Both the position numbers and the translations under genes were made by a program. From contig NZ_JAPDDT010000012.1 in the NCBI RefSeq assembly GCF_025950235.1, forward strand, positions 62,001-126,000: DNA of 64,000 nucleotides, given 5' to 3'. Positions 24,746-32,774 of the stretch are shown piece by piece (positions within the stretch are counted from its first letter, which is position 1; every line of letters starts with the position of its first letter). This DNA comes from Luteolibacter arcticus (GTDB lineage Bacteria > Verrucomicrobiota > Verrucomicrobiia > Verrucomicrobiales > Akkermansiaceae). Under the pieces are notes generated by a model. That model searched no databases and was not told the DNA's origin. It saw nothing but the letters and a program-made list of their open reading frames with translations.

Positions 24746-25023
24746 CGGGAGGCCGGAGGAGTGGTGGTGTAGAGCGTCGCGTCATGGACCTTGGCGAGCC
24801 GGTCGAGCGACCGGCGGACCTCTTGCCAACCGGCCTCGGCGTCATCGGTGCCGAGTCGCTTCATTGCCCCGCCGTGCATCAGGTGAAACTGGAAGGTCGA
24901 AAGCTCGAAGACATCCGAGCAGCGTTGGCCCGACGTCATGGCCCGCGCCCGAAGCACCTTGTCCCGGTAAATCGCGTCCTGAAGTTCCTTCAGCGCGGCG
25001 GGGTTGTCGTGCGGGTTGGTCAT
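24742..25023 (-). CDS. Small hypothetical protein paired with nucleotidyltransferase
   Basis: A 93-residue soluble, helical protein: ALKELQDAIYRDKVLRARAMTSGQRCSDVFELSTFQFHLMHGGAMKRLGTDDAEAGWQEVRRSLDRLAKVHDATLY. I do not recognise a named family. The RAMTSGQRCSDVFELS...MHGG pattern and the helical layout suggest a conserved small domain. It overlaps the following nucleotidyltransferase gene by 4 bp and is the first gene of the pair, an arrangement common for obligate partners. It is divergent from recQ, with 85 bp between starts. Confidence 0.78.
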   Translation of the reverse strand: MTNPHDNPAALKELQDAIYRDKVLRARAMTSGQRCSDVFELSTFQFHLMHGGAMKRLGTDDAEAGWQEVRRSLDRLAKVHDATLYTTTPPASR

Positions 25024-25108
25024 CTCGGCTTCACCTTACGGAGAAGGTCCGCAGCCGACAACCCCGGCTTGACCCGGTGCCGGGGATTCGTTCATCTGAA
25101 CACATTCC

Positions 25109-27217
25109 GTGCCTGCTGCGCCCGCCAAAGTCCTGATCCAGACGCCGCTCGATGCGCTGAAGAAGCACTTCGGCCACGGCGGCTTCCTCGATGGCCAGGA
25201 CCGGGTGATCGAGCAGATCACCAGCGGCCGCGATGGTCTGGTGGTGATGCCCACCGGCGGCGGCAAGTCGCTGTGCTACCAGCTTCCCGCGTTGTGCTTC
25301 GAGGGCGTGACGCTCGTGGTCTCGCCGCTGATTGCGTTGATGAAGGATCAGGTGGATGCCTTGGTCGCGAAAGGCATCCCCGCCACGCTGATCAATTCCA
25401 CCGTGGCGTGGGAGGAGCAGAAGGACCGGCTGGACGGCATGCGGTCGGGCAAGTGGAAGCTCGTCTACGTCGCGCCGGAGCGCTTTCGCGCAGAGTCGTT
25501 TCTCAATGCGCTGAAGGGCGTGGAGGTCTCGCTGCTGGCAGTGGATGAAGCGCACTGCCTCAGCCAGTGGGGTCATGATTTCCGGCCGGACTACATGCGG
25601 CTGGGCAAGGCGCTCGAGAAGATCGGGCGGCCGCAATGCATTGCGCTGACCGCCACCGCCACGCCGATTGTTAGAAACGACATCCTCGAGGTGTTGAAGC
25701 TGCGCGATCCCTTCGAGGTGGTCAGCGGTTTCTCGCGGCCGAATCTTTCGCTAGCAATCACGCAGGTCGAAAAGAAGCAGCAGAAGTACGACCGCATCCG
25801 CGACATCATCGGCGCGCACAAGACCGGCATCGTCTATTGCGCCACACGGAAGAAGGTGGAGGAAGTCGCCGAAACGCTCGCCGCCTGGCGCATCAAGTCC
25901 GTTGCCTACCATGGCGGCATGAGCGATGCAGAACGAAGCGATGCTCAGAATATCTTCCTCGCGAAGAAGGCCGATGTGGCCGTGGCGACGAATGCCTTCG
26001 GCATGGGCATCGACCGCTCCGACGTGCGCTTCGTGATTCACTTCGAGGTGCCCGGCAGCGTGGAGGCCTACTATCAGGAAGCCGGCCGTGCGGGCCGCGA
26101 TGGCGAGGCCGCGGCCTGTGAGCTGCTCTTCAACTACGCGGACACCCGGACGCAGGAGTTTTTCATCGAGGGTGCGAATCCCGGCGCACAGACGATCCGC
26201 GAGGTTTACCAATATCTCCTCAACACTGCCGACAAGGAGTACGAGATTCATCGTAGCATCGAGGACATCACCGAAGGGGCCGGCCTGAAGAACTCGATGG
26301 CGGTCAGCAGCGCGCTCGCCACGCTCGGTCGCGCGGGCTATATCGAGCGCTTCGATGTCCCCGGCAAGCGGATGCGCGGCACCCGGCTGAAGAAGCCCGA
26401 TGTCTTCGCCCGCGCGCTGGAGATCGACGAGGCGGCGCTGGAGGAAAAGGACCGGCGCGACCGCGACAAGCTGAAGTCGATGATCGATCTCTGCTATGCC
26501 CGCGTCTGCCGGCAGCAGTGGATCCTCGCCTACTTCGGTGAGGACGATGCCGATACCTGCGGCACCTGCGACATCTGCCGCAGTGGCGAAAGCCACGAGC
26601 TCCGTGCACCGACGGCGGAGGAAGACATCGTCGTGAGGAAAGCTCTCAGCGGTGTTGCCCGGATGTCCCGCAAGACGGCGTCCGGCTGGGAAGGCAAGTT
26701 TGGCCGCGGCAAGATCGTGCAGATGCTCTGCGGCAGCCGCTCGCAGGAGATTCTTTCGGGCGGCCTCGATCAGCTCAGCACCTATGGCATCCTGAAGAAC
26801 CAGGGCACGGGTTATCTCAATGCGCTCTTCCGCTCGATGGGCGATGTCGGGCTGGTGCGCGTGGATGCCGGTGAATACCCGCTGCTCACGCTCACCGACC
26901 TCGGCGAGAAGGCCATGCGCGGTGCCGCGAAGTATCGCCTCGCCTGGCCGCCGCCGGTGGCCTCCGGCCATGTCGAGTCGCTTGCCGACCAAGGCTTCGA
27001 TGCCGGGCTCTTCTCGCAGCTCCGCGACCTGCGCGCCCGCCTTGCCAAGCGCGAGGATGTGCCGCCGTATGTCATCTTCAGCAACAAGACCCTCGAAGCC
27101 CTGTGCCGCTACCGGCCGAAAACCATCGAGGAGGGGCTTGCGGTTCCCGGTATCGGGGAATCGAAGGCACAGCGGTATCTGCCGCGGTTCTTGGAGATCT
27201 TGAAGGAGTGGAGGTGA
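25109..27217 (+). CDS. recQ: ATP-dependent DNA helicase RecQ
   Basis: A 702-residue RecQ helicase with the full bacterial architecture. Walker A is MPTGGGKS (47-54) and the DEAH box is at 146-149 followed by the RecQ aromatic loop CLSQWGHDFRPDY. Motif VI is YYQEAGRAGRDG (321-332). The zinc-binding RQC part has C467, C484, C487 and C490 (CGTCDIC). A winged helix (about 515-600) and a C-terminal HRDC domain (about 630-702, ending LPRFLEILKEWR) follow. It unwinds DNA 3' to 5' in recombination and repair. The only good start is GTG at 25109. It stands as a single gene. Confidence 0.96.
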   Translation: MPAAPAKVLIQTPLDALKKHFGHGGFLDGQDRVIEQITSGRDGLVVMPTGGGKSLCYQLPALCFEGVTLVVSPLIALMKDQVDALVAKGIPATLINSTVAWEEQKDRLDGMRSGKWKLVYVAPERFRAESFLNALKGVEVSLLAVDEAHCLSQWGHDFRPDYMRLGKALEKIGRPQCIALTATATPIVRNDILEVLKLRDPFEVVSGFSRPNLSLAITQVEKKQQKYDRIRDIIGAHKTGIVYCATRKKVEEVAETLAAWRIKSVAYHGGMSDAERSDAQNIFLAKKADVAVATNAFGMGIDRSDVRFVIHFEVPGSVEAYYQEAGRAGRDGEAAACELLFNYADTRTQEFFIEGANPGAQTIREVYQYLLNTADKEYEIHRSIEDITEGAGLKNSMAVSSALATLGRAGYIERFDVPGKRMRGTRLKKPDVFARALEIDEAALEEKDRRDRDKLKSMIDLCYARVCRQQWILAYFGEDDADTCGTCDICRSGESHELRAPTAEEDIVVRKALSGVARMSRKTASGWEGKFGRGKIVQMLCGSRSQEILSGGLDQLSTYGILKNQGTGYLNALFRSMGDVGLVRVDAGEYPLLTLTDLGEKAMRGAAKYRLAWPPPVASGHVESLADQGFDAGLFSQLRDLRARLAKREDVPPYVIFSNKTLEALCRYRPKTIEEGLAVPGIGESKAQRYLPRFLEILKEWR

Positions 27218-27242
27218 ATCGTCCCGATTCCGGGTTGCCGGT

Positions 27243-28469
27243 TCATGCGCCGACCTCACACTGATAGCGGGCCACGAAATACGGCCCGACTTGCCGCTCG
27301 CTGTGTTTCACGAAGCCGCGCTTTTCGTAGAGCGCGCAGAGCTTCGGGCGGGATGCTTCGCAGTCCAGGCGCAGGTAACGCCGGCCCGTTGCCATGGTGG
27401 CTTGGCGGGCGAAGCCGATCATCGCGTCCATTACCTTGCTGCCGGCGTGCTCGCGCCGGACGGCGATGCGGTGGAGATAGATCGCTTCGCGTTGCGGGAC
27501 GTCGGGCCAGAAGAGCTGGTCCTCGTCCTGCATCTTGAAGACGCCGGCGGCTTCATCGCCGATCCACGCGAGGTGAAAGAGGCCGTCGCTTACGCCAGAC
27601 CCCACCGCTTCGGGCGAAAGTTCGCCTGCCTTCCATAGAGGCTCACCGCGTTCGGACAGCCACTGCGCGGCTTCGGTCAGGATCGCGGAAACGATTCCGG
27701 TTTCCGCGGCCGAGGCGCGGCGGATGACCGGTGCGCGTGGGACGGTCAGCTCCGAGAGTCGCTCGCGTTGGTTTCCTTCGTCATCGAAGTTTGCGGGGAC
27801 GAGCCAGCGCTCGAACGACTTGCGTAGTGCCGGCCATTCCTGATCGGTGATGGAAAACCACGCGGTGTCGCGGTTGCGGCCTTTGACGATGGTGGCTTGG
27901 CGGAAGTTGCCTTCGAAGGTGAAGCCGAGCCGCCGCGCTGCGGCGCGCGAGGGCGCATTGAGCGCGTCGCATTTCCACTCGTAGCGGCGATAGCCGAGAT
28001 CGAAGGCGCGCGCCATCATCAGGAACATCGCTTCGGTTGCCGCGGGACTGCGTTTCAGCAGCGGCGAATAGGCGAGGTGGCCGACCTCGATGGACCCGAC
28101 CTGCGGGTCGATCCGCAGATAGCTCGCGACGCCGATGGCCTTTCCGTTCGCGCGGTCGAGGATGGCAAAGAACAGCGGATCGTTGCCCTCGCTCACTTCA
28201 GCGGTCCAAGCCCGGTAGGCCTCTTCCGATTCGAAGGGGCCGTAGCCGAGGTAAGTCCACATCCACCCCTCGGCATCCAGCGCATTGGCGGCATGGAGGG
28301 AGGTGGCATGACGTACCGGATCCAGCTTCTCCAGGCGACAGAAGCGCCCCTTCATCGGTTCGCCGGAAGGCGAGGAAGGCGGCTGCCAATCGGGCACGGG
28401 GAAGCCGACCGGCTGCCCGAGGGCATTCAGGTCGTGGGAGGTGGGGACATGCGGAGCGGAGGTGGTCAC
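27243..28469 (-). CDS. Double GNAT-domain acetyltransferase
   Basis: A 408-residue fusion of two GNAT domains. The first (about 30-235) is RimJ/RimL-like: MKGRFCRLEKLDPVRHATSLHAAN, IGVASYLRIDPQVGSIEVGHLAYSPLLKRSPAATEAM and RRYEWKCDALNAPSRAAARRLGFTFEG. The second (about 250-408) is a different GNAT: GIVSAILTEAAQWLSERGEPLW, IYLHRIAVRREHAGSKVMDAMIGFAR and YLRLDCEASRPKLCALYEKRGFVKHSE. I start at the GTG at 28469, which overlaps the TGA of the upstream GNAT gene as GTGA; the ORF to 28583 would overlap that gene by over 100 bp. Substrates are unknown. Confidence 0.85.
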   Translation of the reverse strand: MTTSAPHVPTSHDLNALGQPVGFPVPDWQPPSSPSGEPMKGRFCRLEKLDPVRHATSLHAANALDAEGWMWTYLGYGPFESEEAYRAWTAEVSEGNDPLFFAILDRANGKAIGVASYLRIDPQVGSIEVGHLAYSPLLKRSPAATEAMFLMMARAFDLGYRRYEWKCDALNAPSRAAARRLGFTFEGNFRQATIVKGRNRDTAWFSITDQEWPALRKSFERWLVPANFDDEGNQRERLSELTVPRAPVIRRASAAETGIVSAILTEAAQWLSERGEPLWKAGELSPEAVGSGVSDGLFHLAWIGDEAAGVFKMQDEDQLFWPDVPQREAIYLHRIAVRREHAGSKVMDAMIGFARQATMATGRRYLRLDCEASRPKLCALYEKRGFVKHSERQVGPYFVARYQCEVGA

Positions 28470-29020
28470 GGGAGACTGATCCTCGAATAAACCCGTGTGT
28501 CCCGCAAGCCGCCGGAGAGATTCCGCCGGTCTTTTCGCAAGATCCCTTCCAGTTCGAAGCCCGCGCGCTCCGCCAATCTCCAACTCGCGACATTGAGTGT
28601 GTCGGTGGTCAGGAATACCCGCGTCGCCCCGAGCACCTCCAGTGCGTGATCGGCCAAGGCGCGCACGCCTTCCGTGATCAATCCCTTTCCCAAGAAACTA
28701 CTACGTCCCCAGTAGCCGATCTCGAACTGCCGCAGCTCCCAATCCGCATCGTGGAGTCCGCTGCCCCCAACCAGCGTCCCGCCGTCCTTGAGAAAGAAGA
28801 ACGCCATCAAGTCCTCATTGCGCAGGAACCTCTCATGCGCTCGGCAGCACGATGCCTCGGACTCCGCCGGAGTCCGTGGTGGTGTCACCCAGCCCAGCCA
28901 GGGCAAAAGCTGCTCCAGTGATTCCTTGATCGCCTCATTAAACACCGCACCATCCCCCGGCCGCGCGACGCGGATGATCAGGCGTTCGCTTTCGATTTGC
29001 TCGGGAAGGACGGACTCCAT
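28466..29020 (-). CDS. GNAT acetyltransferase, RimJ/RimL type
   Basis: A 184-residue RimJ/RimL-like acetyltransferase. Recognisable blocks are IESERLIIRVARPGDGAVFNEAI, the strand LMAFFFLKDGGTLVGGSGLH, the acetyl-CoA loop SFLGKGLITEGVRALADHALEVLG and the terminal DTLNVASWRLAERAGFELEGILRKDRRN. Such enzymes acetylate ribosomal protein N-termini or small molecules. It is the first gene of a two-gene unit; its stop codon overlaps the start of the double GNAT gene as GTGA, so translation is coupled. The start ATG at 29020 is the only candidate. Confidence 0.9.
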   Translation of the reverse strand: MESVLPEQIESERLIIRVARPGDGAVFNEAIKESLEQLLPWLGWVTPPRTPAESEASCCRAHERFLRNEDLMAFFFLKDGGTLVGGSGLHDADWELRQFEIGYWGRSSFLGKGLITEGVRALADHALEVLGATRVFLTTDTLNVASWRLAERAGFELEGILRKDRRNLSGGLRDTRVYSRISLP

Positions 29021-29063
29021 GAGTTCAAGGCCTTCCTAACACCCGTTTATGTCCGGGGCAATA

Positions 29064-29654
29064 TTACGCATCCGGAACCTCTGCCCCGTGGTCGAGCCAG
29101 AGGCGGAATTGCTTGGTGAATTCCTCGTGGGTGAGGGGGGGGAGGGTGCGGCCGTCGCCGGGGTCCCAGCCCCAGAGGACGAGCTTGTCCTCGGCGATGT
29201 GGTGGAAGAGTTGCTCGAGGTCCTTGCCGCCGTTTTGTTTCGGGTCCTTGATCTGGGCGGCGAGTTCGGCGGGGGATTTGCCTTCGAAGACCATCGGCAT
29301 GTCGGGCGGGGGGAGGTGCCAGTTGGGGTTGCCGGGCGGCATGTTCTCGCCGGGCAGGTTGGTGTGCTGGTGGCAGTTGGCGCACTTGAGTGCGTAGATT
29401 CCTTTGCCCTCGGGGCCGGCGGTGACGTTCATGTCGTGCGGATGGCTGTCGTCGCCTTGCAGGGGGGACTTGCCGGCGGGGTGGCAGTTCATGCAGCGCG
29501 GGTGCATGAGGACCTTGTAAACCTCGCGGAAGGCGGCCTTGGAGATGGCGGGGTCGGCTTTCTTCGGCTTCTCCTTCGGCTCATCCTGGGCTTGGGAGAA
29601 AGAGAACGCGGTGAGGGCGAGGGCGGACCCGCAGAGGATGGTGATGGTTTTCAT
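29064..29654 (-). CDS. Exported diheme c-type cytochrome, isoquinoline 1-oxidoreductase-associated type
   Basis: A 196-residue periplasmic protein. A signal peptide (MKTITILCGSALALTAFSFSQAQ) is followed by a charged linker and two heme-attachment motifs: CMNCH (54-58) and CANCH (91-95). Methionines in the MPPGNP and PPDMPMVF stretches could be axial ligands. It lies 163 bp downstream of the molybdenum hydroxylase genes on the same strand and probably receives their electrons; this pairing is common for periplasmic isoquinoline 1-oxidoreductase-like enzymes. A heptamer repeat array ends about 20 bp upstream of its ATG. The substrate of the complex is unknown. Confidence 0.88.
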   Translation of the reverse strand: MKTITILCGSALALTAFSFSQAQDEPKEKPKKADPAISKAAFREVYKVLMHPRCMNCHPAGKSPLQGDDSHPHDMNVTAGPEGKGIYALKCANCHQHTNLPGENMPPGNPNWHLPPPDMPMVFEGKSPAELAAQIKDPKQNGGKDLEQLFHHIAEDKLVLWGWDPGDGRTLPPLTHEEFTKQFRLWLDHGAEVPDA

Positions 29655-29673
29655 GGCGGATAAGATTGTGCCG

Positions 29674-29701
29674 GGTGATCAGTGATCGGTGATCAGTGGA
29701 A
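29674..29701. repeat. Heptamer tandem repeats (RGTGATC) upstream of the cytochrome gene
   Basis: Four units of 7 bp (GGTGATC, AGTGATC, GGTGATC, AGTGGAA) beginning 20 bp upstream of the minus-strand ATG at 29654. They contain two TGATCA palindromes 14 bp apart. The same heptamer and the same closing unit (AGTTGAA) recur at 32553-32573, upstream of the 2Fe-2S subunit gene of the same hydroxylase system. Confidence 0.7.
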
Positions 29702-29817
29702 GAGTGAGATTTGGGGAGGTGCAGAGTTTGGCGTTTCCCATGGAACCAAGGAGGGGCGGGACGCCCCTCCAACGGACTGGGGCAAGATGCCCCAGCTACT
29801 GTTTTCGCGGCGGGCTC

Positions 29818-31980
29818 TCAGGCATTGAGGCGGACGGGTAGCTCGCGGACGCGTTTGCCGGTGGCGGCGTGGATGGCGTTGCAGACGGCGGCGGCGAGAG
29901 GGGGGACGCCGCATTCGCCGGCTCCGCCCATCTTCTCGGTGCTGGGGACGATGTGGGTCTCGATGAGCGGGCTCTCGTGCATGCGGGCGACCTGGTAGTC
30001 GTGGTAGTTGCGTTGCTTGACCGCGCCTTTTTCGAAGGTGATCTCGCCGTGGAGGATGGCACCTAGGGCGAAGACGATGCCGGATTCCATCTGGGCCTTC
30101 ACGCCATCGGGATTGACGGCGAGGCCGCAGTCGATGGCGCAGGTGACCTTGTGGACCTTGGGCGCGCCTTCCTTGGAGACGGAGACCTCGGCGACTTCGG
30201 CGACAGTGCTGCCGAAGCTTTCGTGCACGGCGATGCCGTGGAAGTGGCCATCGGGCAAGGGCTTGCCCCAGCCGGATTTCTCGGCAGCGAGATTGAGCGC
30301 GGCGAGGTGGCGCGGGTGGTCCTTGAGCAGGGTGCGGCGATACTCGACAGGGTCCTTGCCGGCGGCGTGCGCGAGTTCGTCGATGAGGCATTCCATGACG
30401 AAGCCGGTGTGGCTGTGGCCGACCGAGCGCCACCACAGGACGGGGATGCCGGGCTTGGGCGAATGCAGATCGACGCGGCGATTCGGAACGGACTTGAGGT
30501 AGGGCGAATCGGAAACGCCTTCGACCGAGGTGGCGTCGACGCCGTCCTTCACCATCATCGCTTCAAAGGGCGTGCCGGCCAGAATGGACTGGCCGACGAG
30601 GGTGTGCTTCCAGCCGACGGGCATACCGGATTCATCGAGCGTGATCGAGGCGCGGTGGAGGAAGGCGGGGCGATAGTAGCCGCCGCGCATGTCGTCCTCG
30701 CGGGTCCACATGACCTTGACCGCTTGCTTCACCGCCTTGGCGACATGGACGGCCTCGACGATGAAGTCGGAGACGGGATTGGCGCGGCGGCCGAAGCCTC
30801 CGCCGAGGAAGGTGGTGTGGATCTCGACCTGCGATGGCTCCACGCCAGCGGCCTTGGCGGCGAGCTGTTGGTCCATGGTTTGGAATTGCGTGCCGGCCCA
30901 GACCTCGCACTTGCCATCGGCGATGCGGGCGGTGGCATTGAGCGGCTCCATCGTCGCGTGGGCGAGGTAGGGGACGTAGTACTCGGCCTCGATGGTCTTG
31001 GTGCCTTTCGCGGAGGGCAGGTCACCGGCTTTCGCGGCGACGGCGCCTTCAGTCGCGGCGAGCTTGCGGAATTCTTCCAACAGGGCGGCGCTATCGAGCG
31101 CGGGGCCGGGGTTCCATGCGACCTTCAGCGCGTCTCGCCCGAGCTTGGCGGCCCAGAAGTGATCGGCCACCACGGCGACGCCGCTGGGAACTTGGACGAC
31201 CTCGCGCACGCCGGGGACTTTCTTCGCGGCGGTGGCATCGAATGATTTAACCGAGCCACCGAAGCCCGGCGGGCGGGCGATGACGGCGGTGAGCAGGCCA
31301 TTGAAATGGACATCGATGCCAAACTTCGCGGTGCCGTTGATCTTCTCCGGGCAGTCGAGGCGCTTGGTGCCCTTGCCGATGAGCTTCCAGTCCTTGGGGT
31401 CCTTGAGCGTGACTTTTTCGGGGATGGGAAGGCGCGCGGCTTCCTCGGCGAGTTCGCCATACGAGGCGCGCTTGTTGCCGGCGATGACGTTGCCATTCTC
31501 GGTGCGGCAATCGGCGGGCTTCACGCCGAACTTAGTGGCGGCGGCCTGGACGAGCAGCGCCTTGGCCATGGCACCGACCTGCCGGTAGCGGTCGAATTCG
31601 GAGTGAGTGGTGGTAGAACCGCCGGTCATCTGCATGCCGAAGGCGGTATGGGCATAGACGGGGGCGGTGGGGGCGTGCTCGGCGGAAACTTTCGACCAAT
31701 CGGCATCGAGTTCCTCGGCGATGAGCATCGGCAGTGTGGTCCAGATGCCCTGGCCCATTTCGGCGTGGGCGAGGAGCACGGTCACGCGGCCATCGGTGCC
31801 GATGCGCAGGAAGGCATTTGGCGCGGGAAGCGGGCCGGGTTTGCCAGCGGGAGCACCGGCTTCAGCGGCAGCAGCGCGCTTGGGCAGCGGGACCACGAAA
31901 CCAAGCACGAGTCCGCCGGTGGTGGCGAGGAAGCGGCGGCGGCCGAGGGGGGAGGCATTGGTGTCAGTGCTCGCGTTCAC
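29818..31980 (-). CDS. Molybdopterin-binding large subunit, isoquinoline 1-oxidoreductase (IorB)-like, Tat-exported
   Basis: A 720-residue molybdenum hydroxylase large subunit of the xanthine dehydrogenase family. A Tat signal is visible: SPLGRRRFLATTGGLVLGFVVPLPKRAAAA (residues 10-39). Cofactor-binding blocks are AEMGQGIWTTLPMLIAEELDADW, FLGGGFGRRANPVSDFIVEAV, WTREDDMRGGYYRP and the active-site Glu689 in GGAGECGVPPLAAAV. The GTG start at 31980 overlaps the TGA of the 2Fe-2S subunit gene (GTGA). It oxidises an aldehyde or N-heteroaromatic compound in the periplasm; the true substrate is not known. Electrons pass via the 2Fe-2S subunit, probably to the diheme cytochrome encoded at 29064. Confidence 0.92.
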   Translation of the reverse strand: MNASTDTNASPLGRRRFLATTGGLVLGFVVPLPKRAAAAEAGAPAGKPGPLPAPNAFLRIGTDGRVTVLLAHAEMGQGIWTTLPMLIAEELDADWSKVSAEHAPTAPVYAHTAFGMQMTGGSTTTHSEFDRYRQVGAMAKALLVQAAATKFGVKPADCRTENGNVIAGNKRASYGELAEEAARLPIPEKVTLKDPKDWKLIGKGTKRLDCPEKINGTAKFGIDVHFNGLLTAVIARPPGFGGSVKSFDATAAKKVPGVREVVQVPSGVAVVADHFWAAKLGRDALKVAWNPGPALDSAALLEEFRKLAATEGAVAAKAGDLPSAKGTKTIEAEYYVPYLAHATMEPLNATARIADGKCEVWAGTQFQTMDQQLAAKAAGVEPSQVEIHTTFLGGGFGRRANPVSDFIVEAVHVAKAVKQAVKVMWTREDDMRGGYYRPAFLHRASITLDESGMPVGWKHTLVGQSILAGTPFEAMMVKDGVDATSVEGVSDSPYLKSVPNRRVDLHSPKPGIPVLWWRSVGHSHTGFVMECLIDELAHAAGKDPVEYRRTLLKDHPRHLAALNLAAEKSGWGKPLPDGHFHGIAVHESFGSTVAEVAEVSVSKEGAPKVHKVTCAIDCGLAVNPDGVKAQMESGIVFALGAILHGEITFEKGAVKQRNYHDYQVARMHESPLIETHIVPSTEKMGGAGECGVPPLAAAVCNAIHAATGKRVRELPVRLNA

Positions 31981-32456
31981 TTGGCACCTCCTTTCGCCTT
32001 CGCGTTCGTTTCCGCGGCGCGATGGATGGCGCAGCGGATGCGCTGGTAGGTGCCGCAGCGGCAGATGTTCCCGCTCATGGCGAGGTCGATGTCGTCGTCG
32101 GTGGGGTCGGCCTTTTCGCGCAGCAGCACGGCGGCGGACATGATCTGGCCGGATTGGCAGTAGCCACACTGCGGGACGTCCTCGGCGGTCCATGCTTCCT
32201 GCAAGGCCTTGCCGAAAGGATCGGCGGCCATGCCCTCGATGGTGGTGATGTTTTTCCCAAGGGCGCGGGAGACGGGCGTGACACAGGAGCGGATGGCCTC
32301 GCCATCGAGGTGGACGGTGCAGGCACCGCACTGGGCCATGCCGCAGCCGAATTTGGTGCCCGTGAGGTGCAGCAGGTCGCGCAGGACCCATAGCAGGGGC
32401 GTGGAGGGATCCGCGTCCACCGCGTGATCCTGTTGGTTCACTTTGAGGGAGATCAT
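31977..32456 (-). CDS. 2Fe-2S subunit of the molybdenum hydroxylase (IorA-like)
   Basis: A 159-residue two-cluster ferredoxin-type subunit. The plant-type 2Fe-2S ligands are C38, C43, C46 and C58 (GCGMAQCGACTVHL...SCVTP). The C-terminal helical 2Fe-2S domain has C97, C100, C132 and C134 (PQCGYCQSGQIM...GNICRCGTYQRI). It has no signal peptide, so it probably crosses the membrane with the Tat-exported large subunit. Its stop overlaps the large-subunit start by 4 bp. It is the first gene of the operon, with heptamer repeats and a short duplication about 50-120 bp upstream. Confidence 0.94.
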   Translation of the reverse strand: MISLKVNQQDHAVDADPSTPLLWVLRDLLHLTGTKFGCGMAQCGACTVHLDGEAIRSCVTPVSRALGKNITTIEGMAADPFGKALQEAWTAEDVPQCGYCQSGQIMSAAVLLREKADPTDDDIDLAMSGNICRCGTYQRIRCAIHRAAETNAKAKGGAK

Positions 32457-32774
32457 GGCAGGAAACTTTTCGGGAATCCGGCATGATGTACCCTCCGCGG
32501 GAGTTTGCCAGTGTTCAGTTTTTCGTTTTCGGGGAAAAGAGGGGATGTGCCGAGTGATCAGTGTTCAGTTGAAGAAGGGGCAGTGGAAAAGAGGGGCGTG
32601 GTCTGGGTGACGGTTTCGTCACCTTGGGTGCGCTGGGCGCCTTCCTGAGGGAGGGAAAGTGACCAGCAGCGGGTGCTGCGGAGGTTGCAGGCCTTTGAAC
32701 ACCACTCCATTGGGTGGCGGGGAAACTCACGAAATCCTTTGAAAGGTCACCTAGGGTTCGATAGGCCCTTACCC
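32457..32774. repeat. Divergent regulatory region with heptamers, a 50-bp duplication and a hairpin
   Basis: A 318-bp gap between the 2Fe-2S subunit (minus) and the giant secreted gene (plus). It holds an imperfect 50-bp direct duplication: AGTGTTCAGTT at 32510 and 32560, each followed by a GAAAAGAGGGG block. Three heptamers of AGTGATC type lie at 32553-32573, and a perfect 7-bp hairpin GGTGACG-GTTT-CGTCACC at 32606-32623. No gene is visible. Promoters for both sides must lie here, but I could not identify reliable -35/-10 boxes. Confidence 0.55.
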
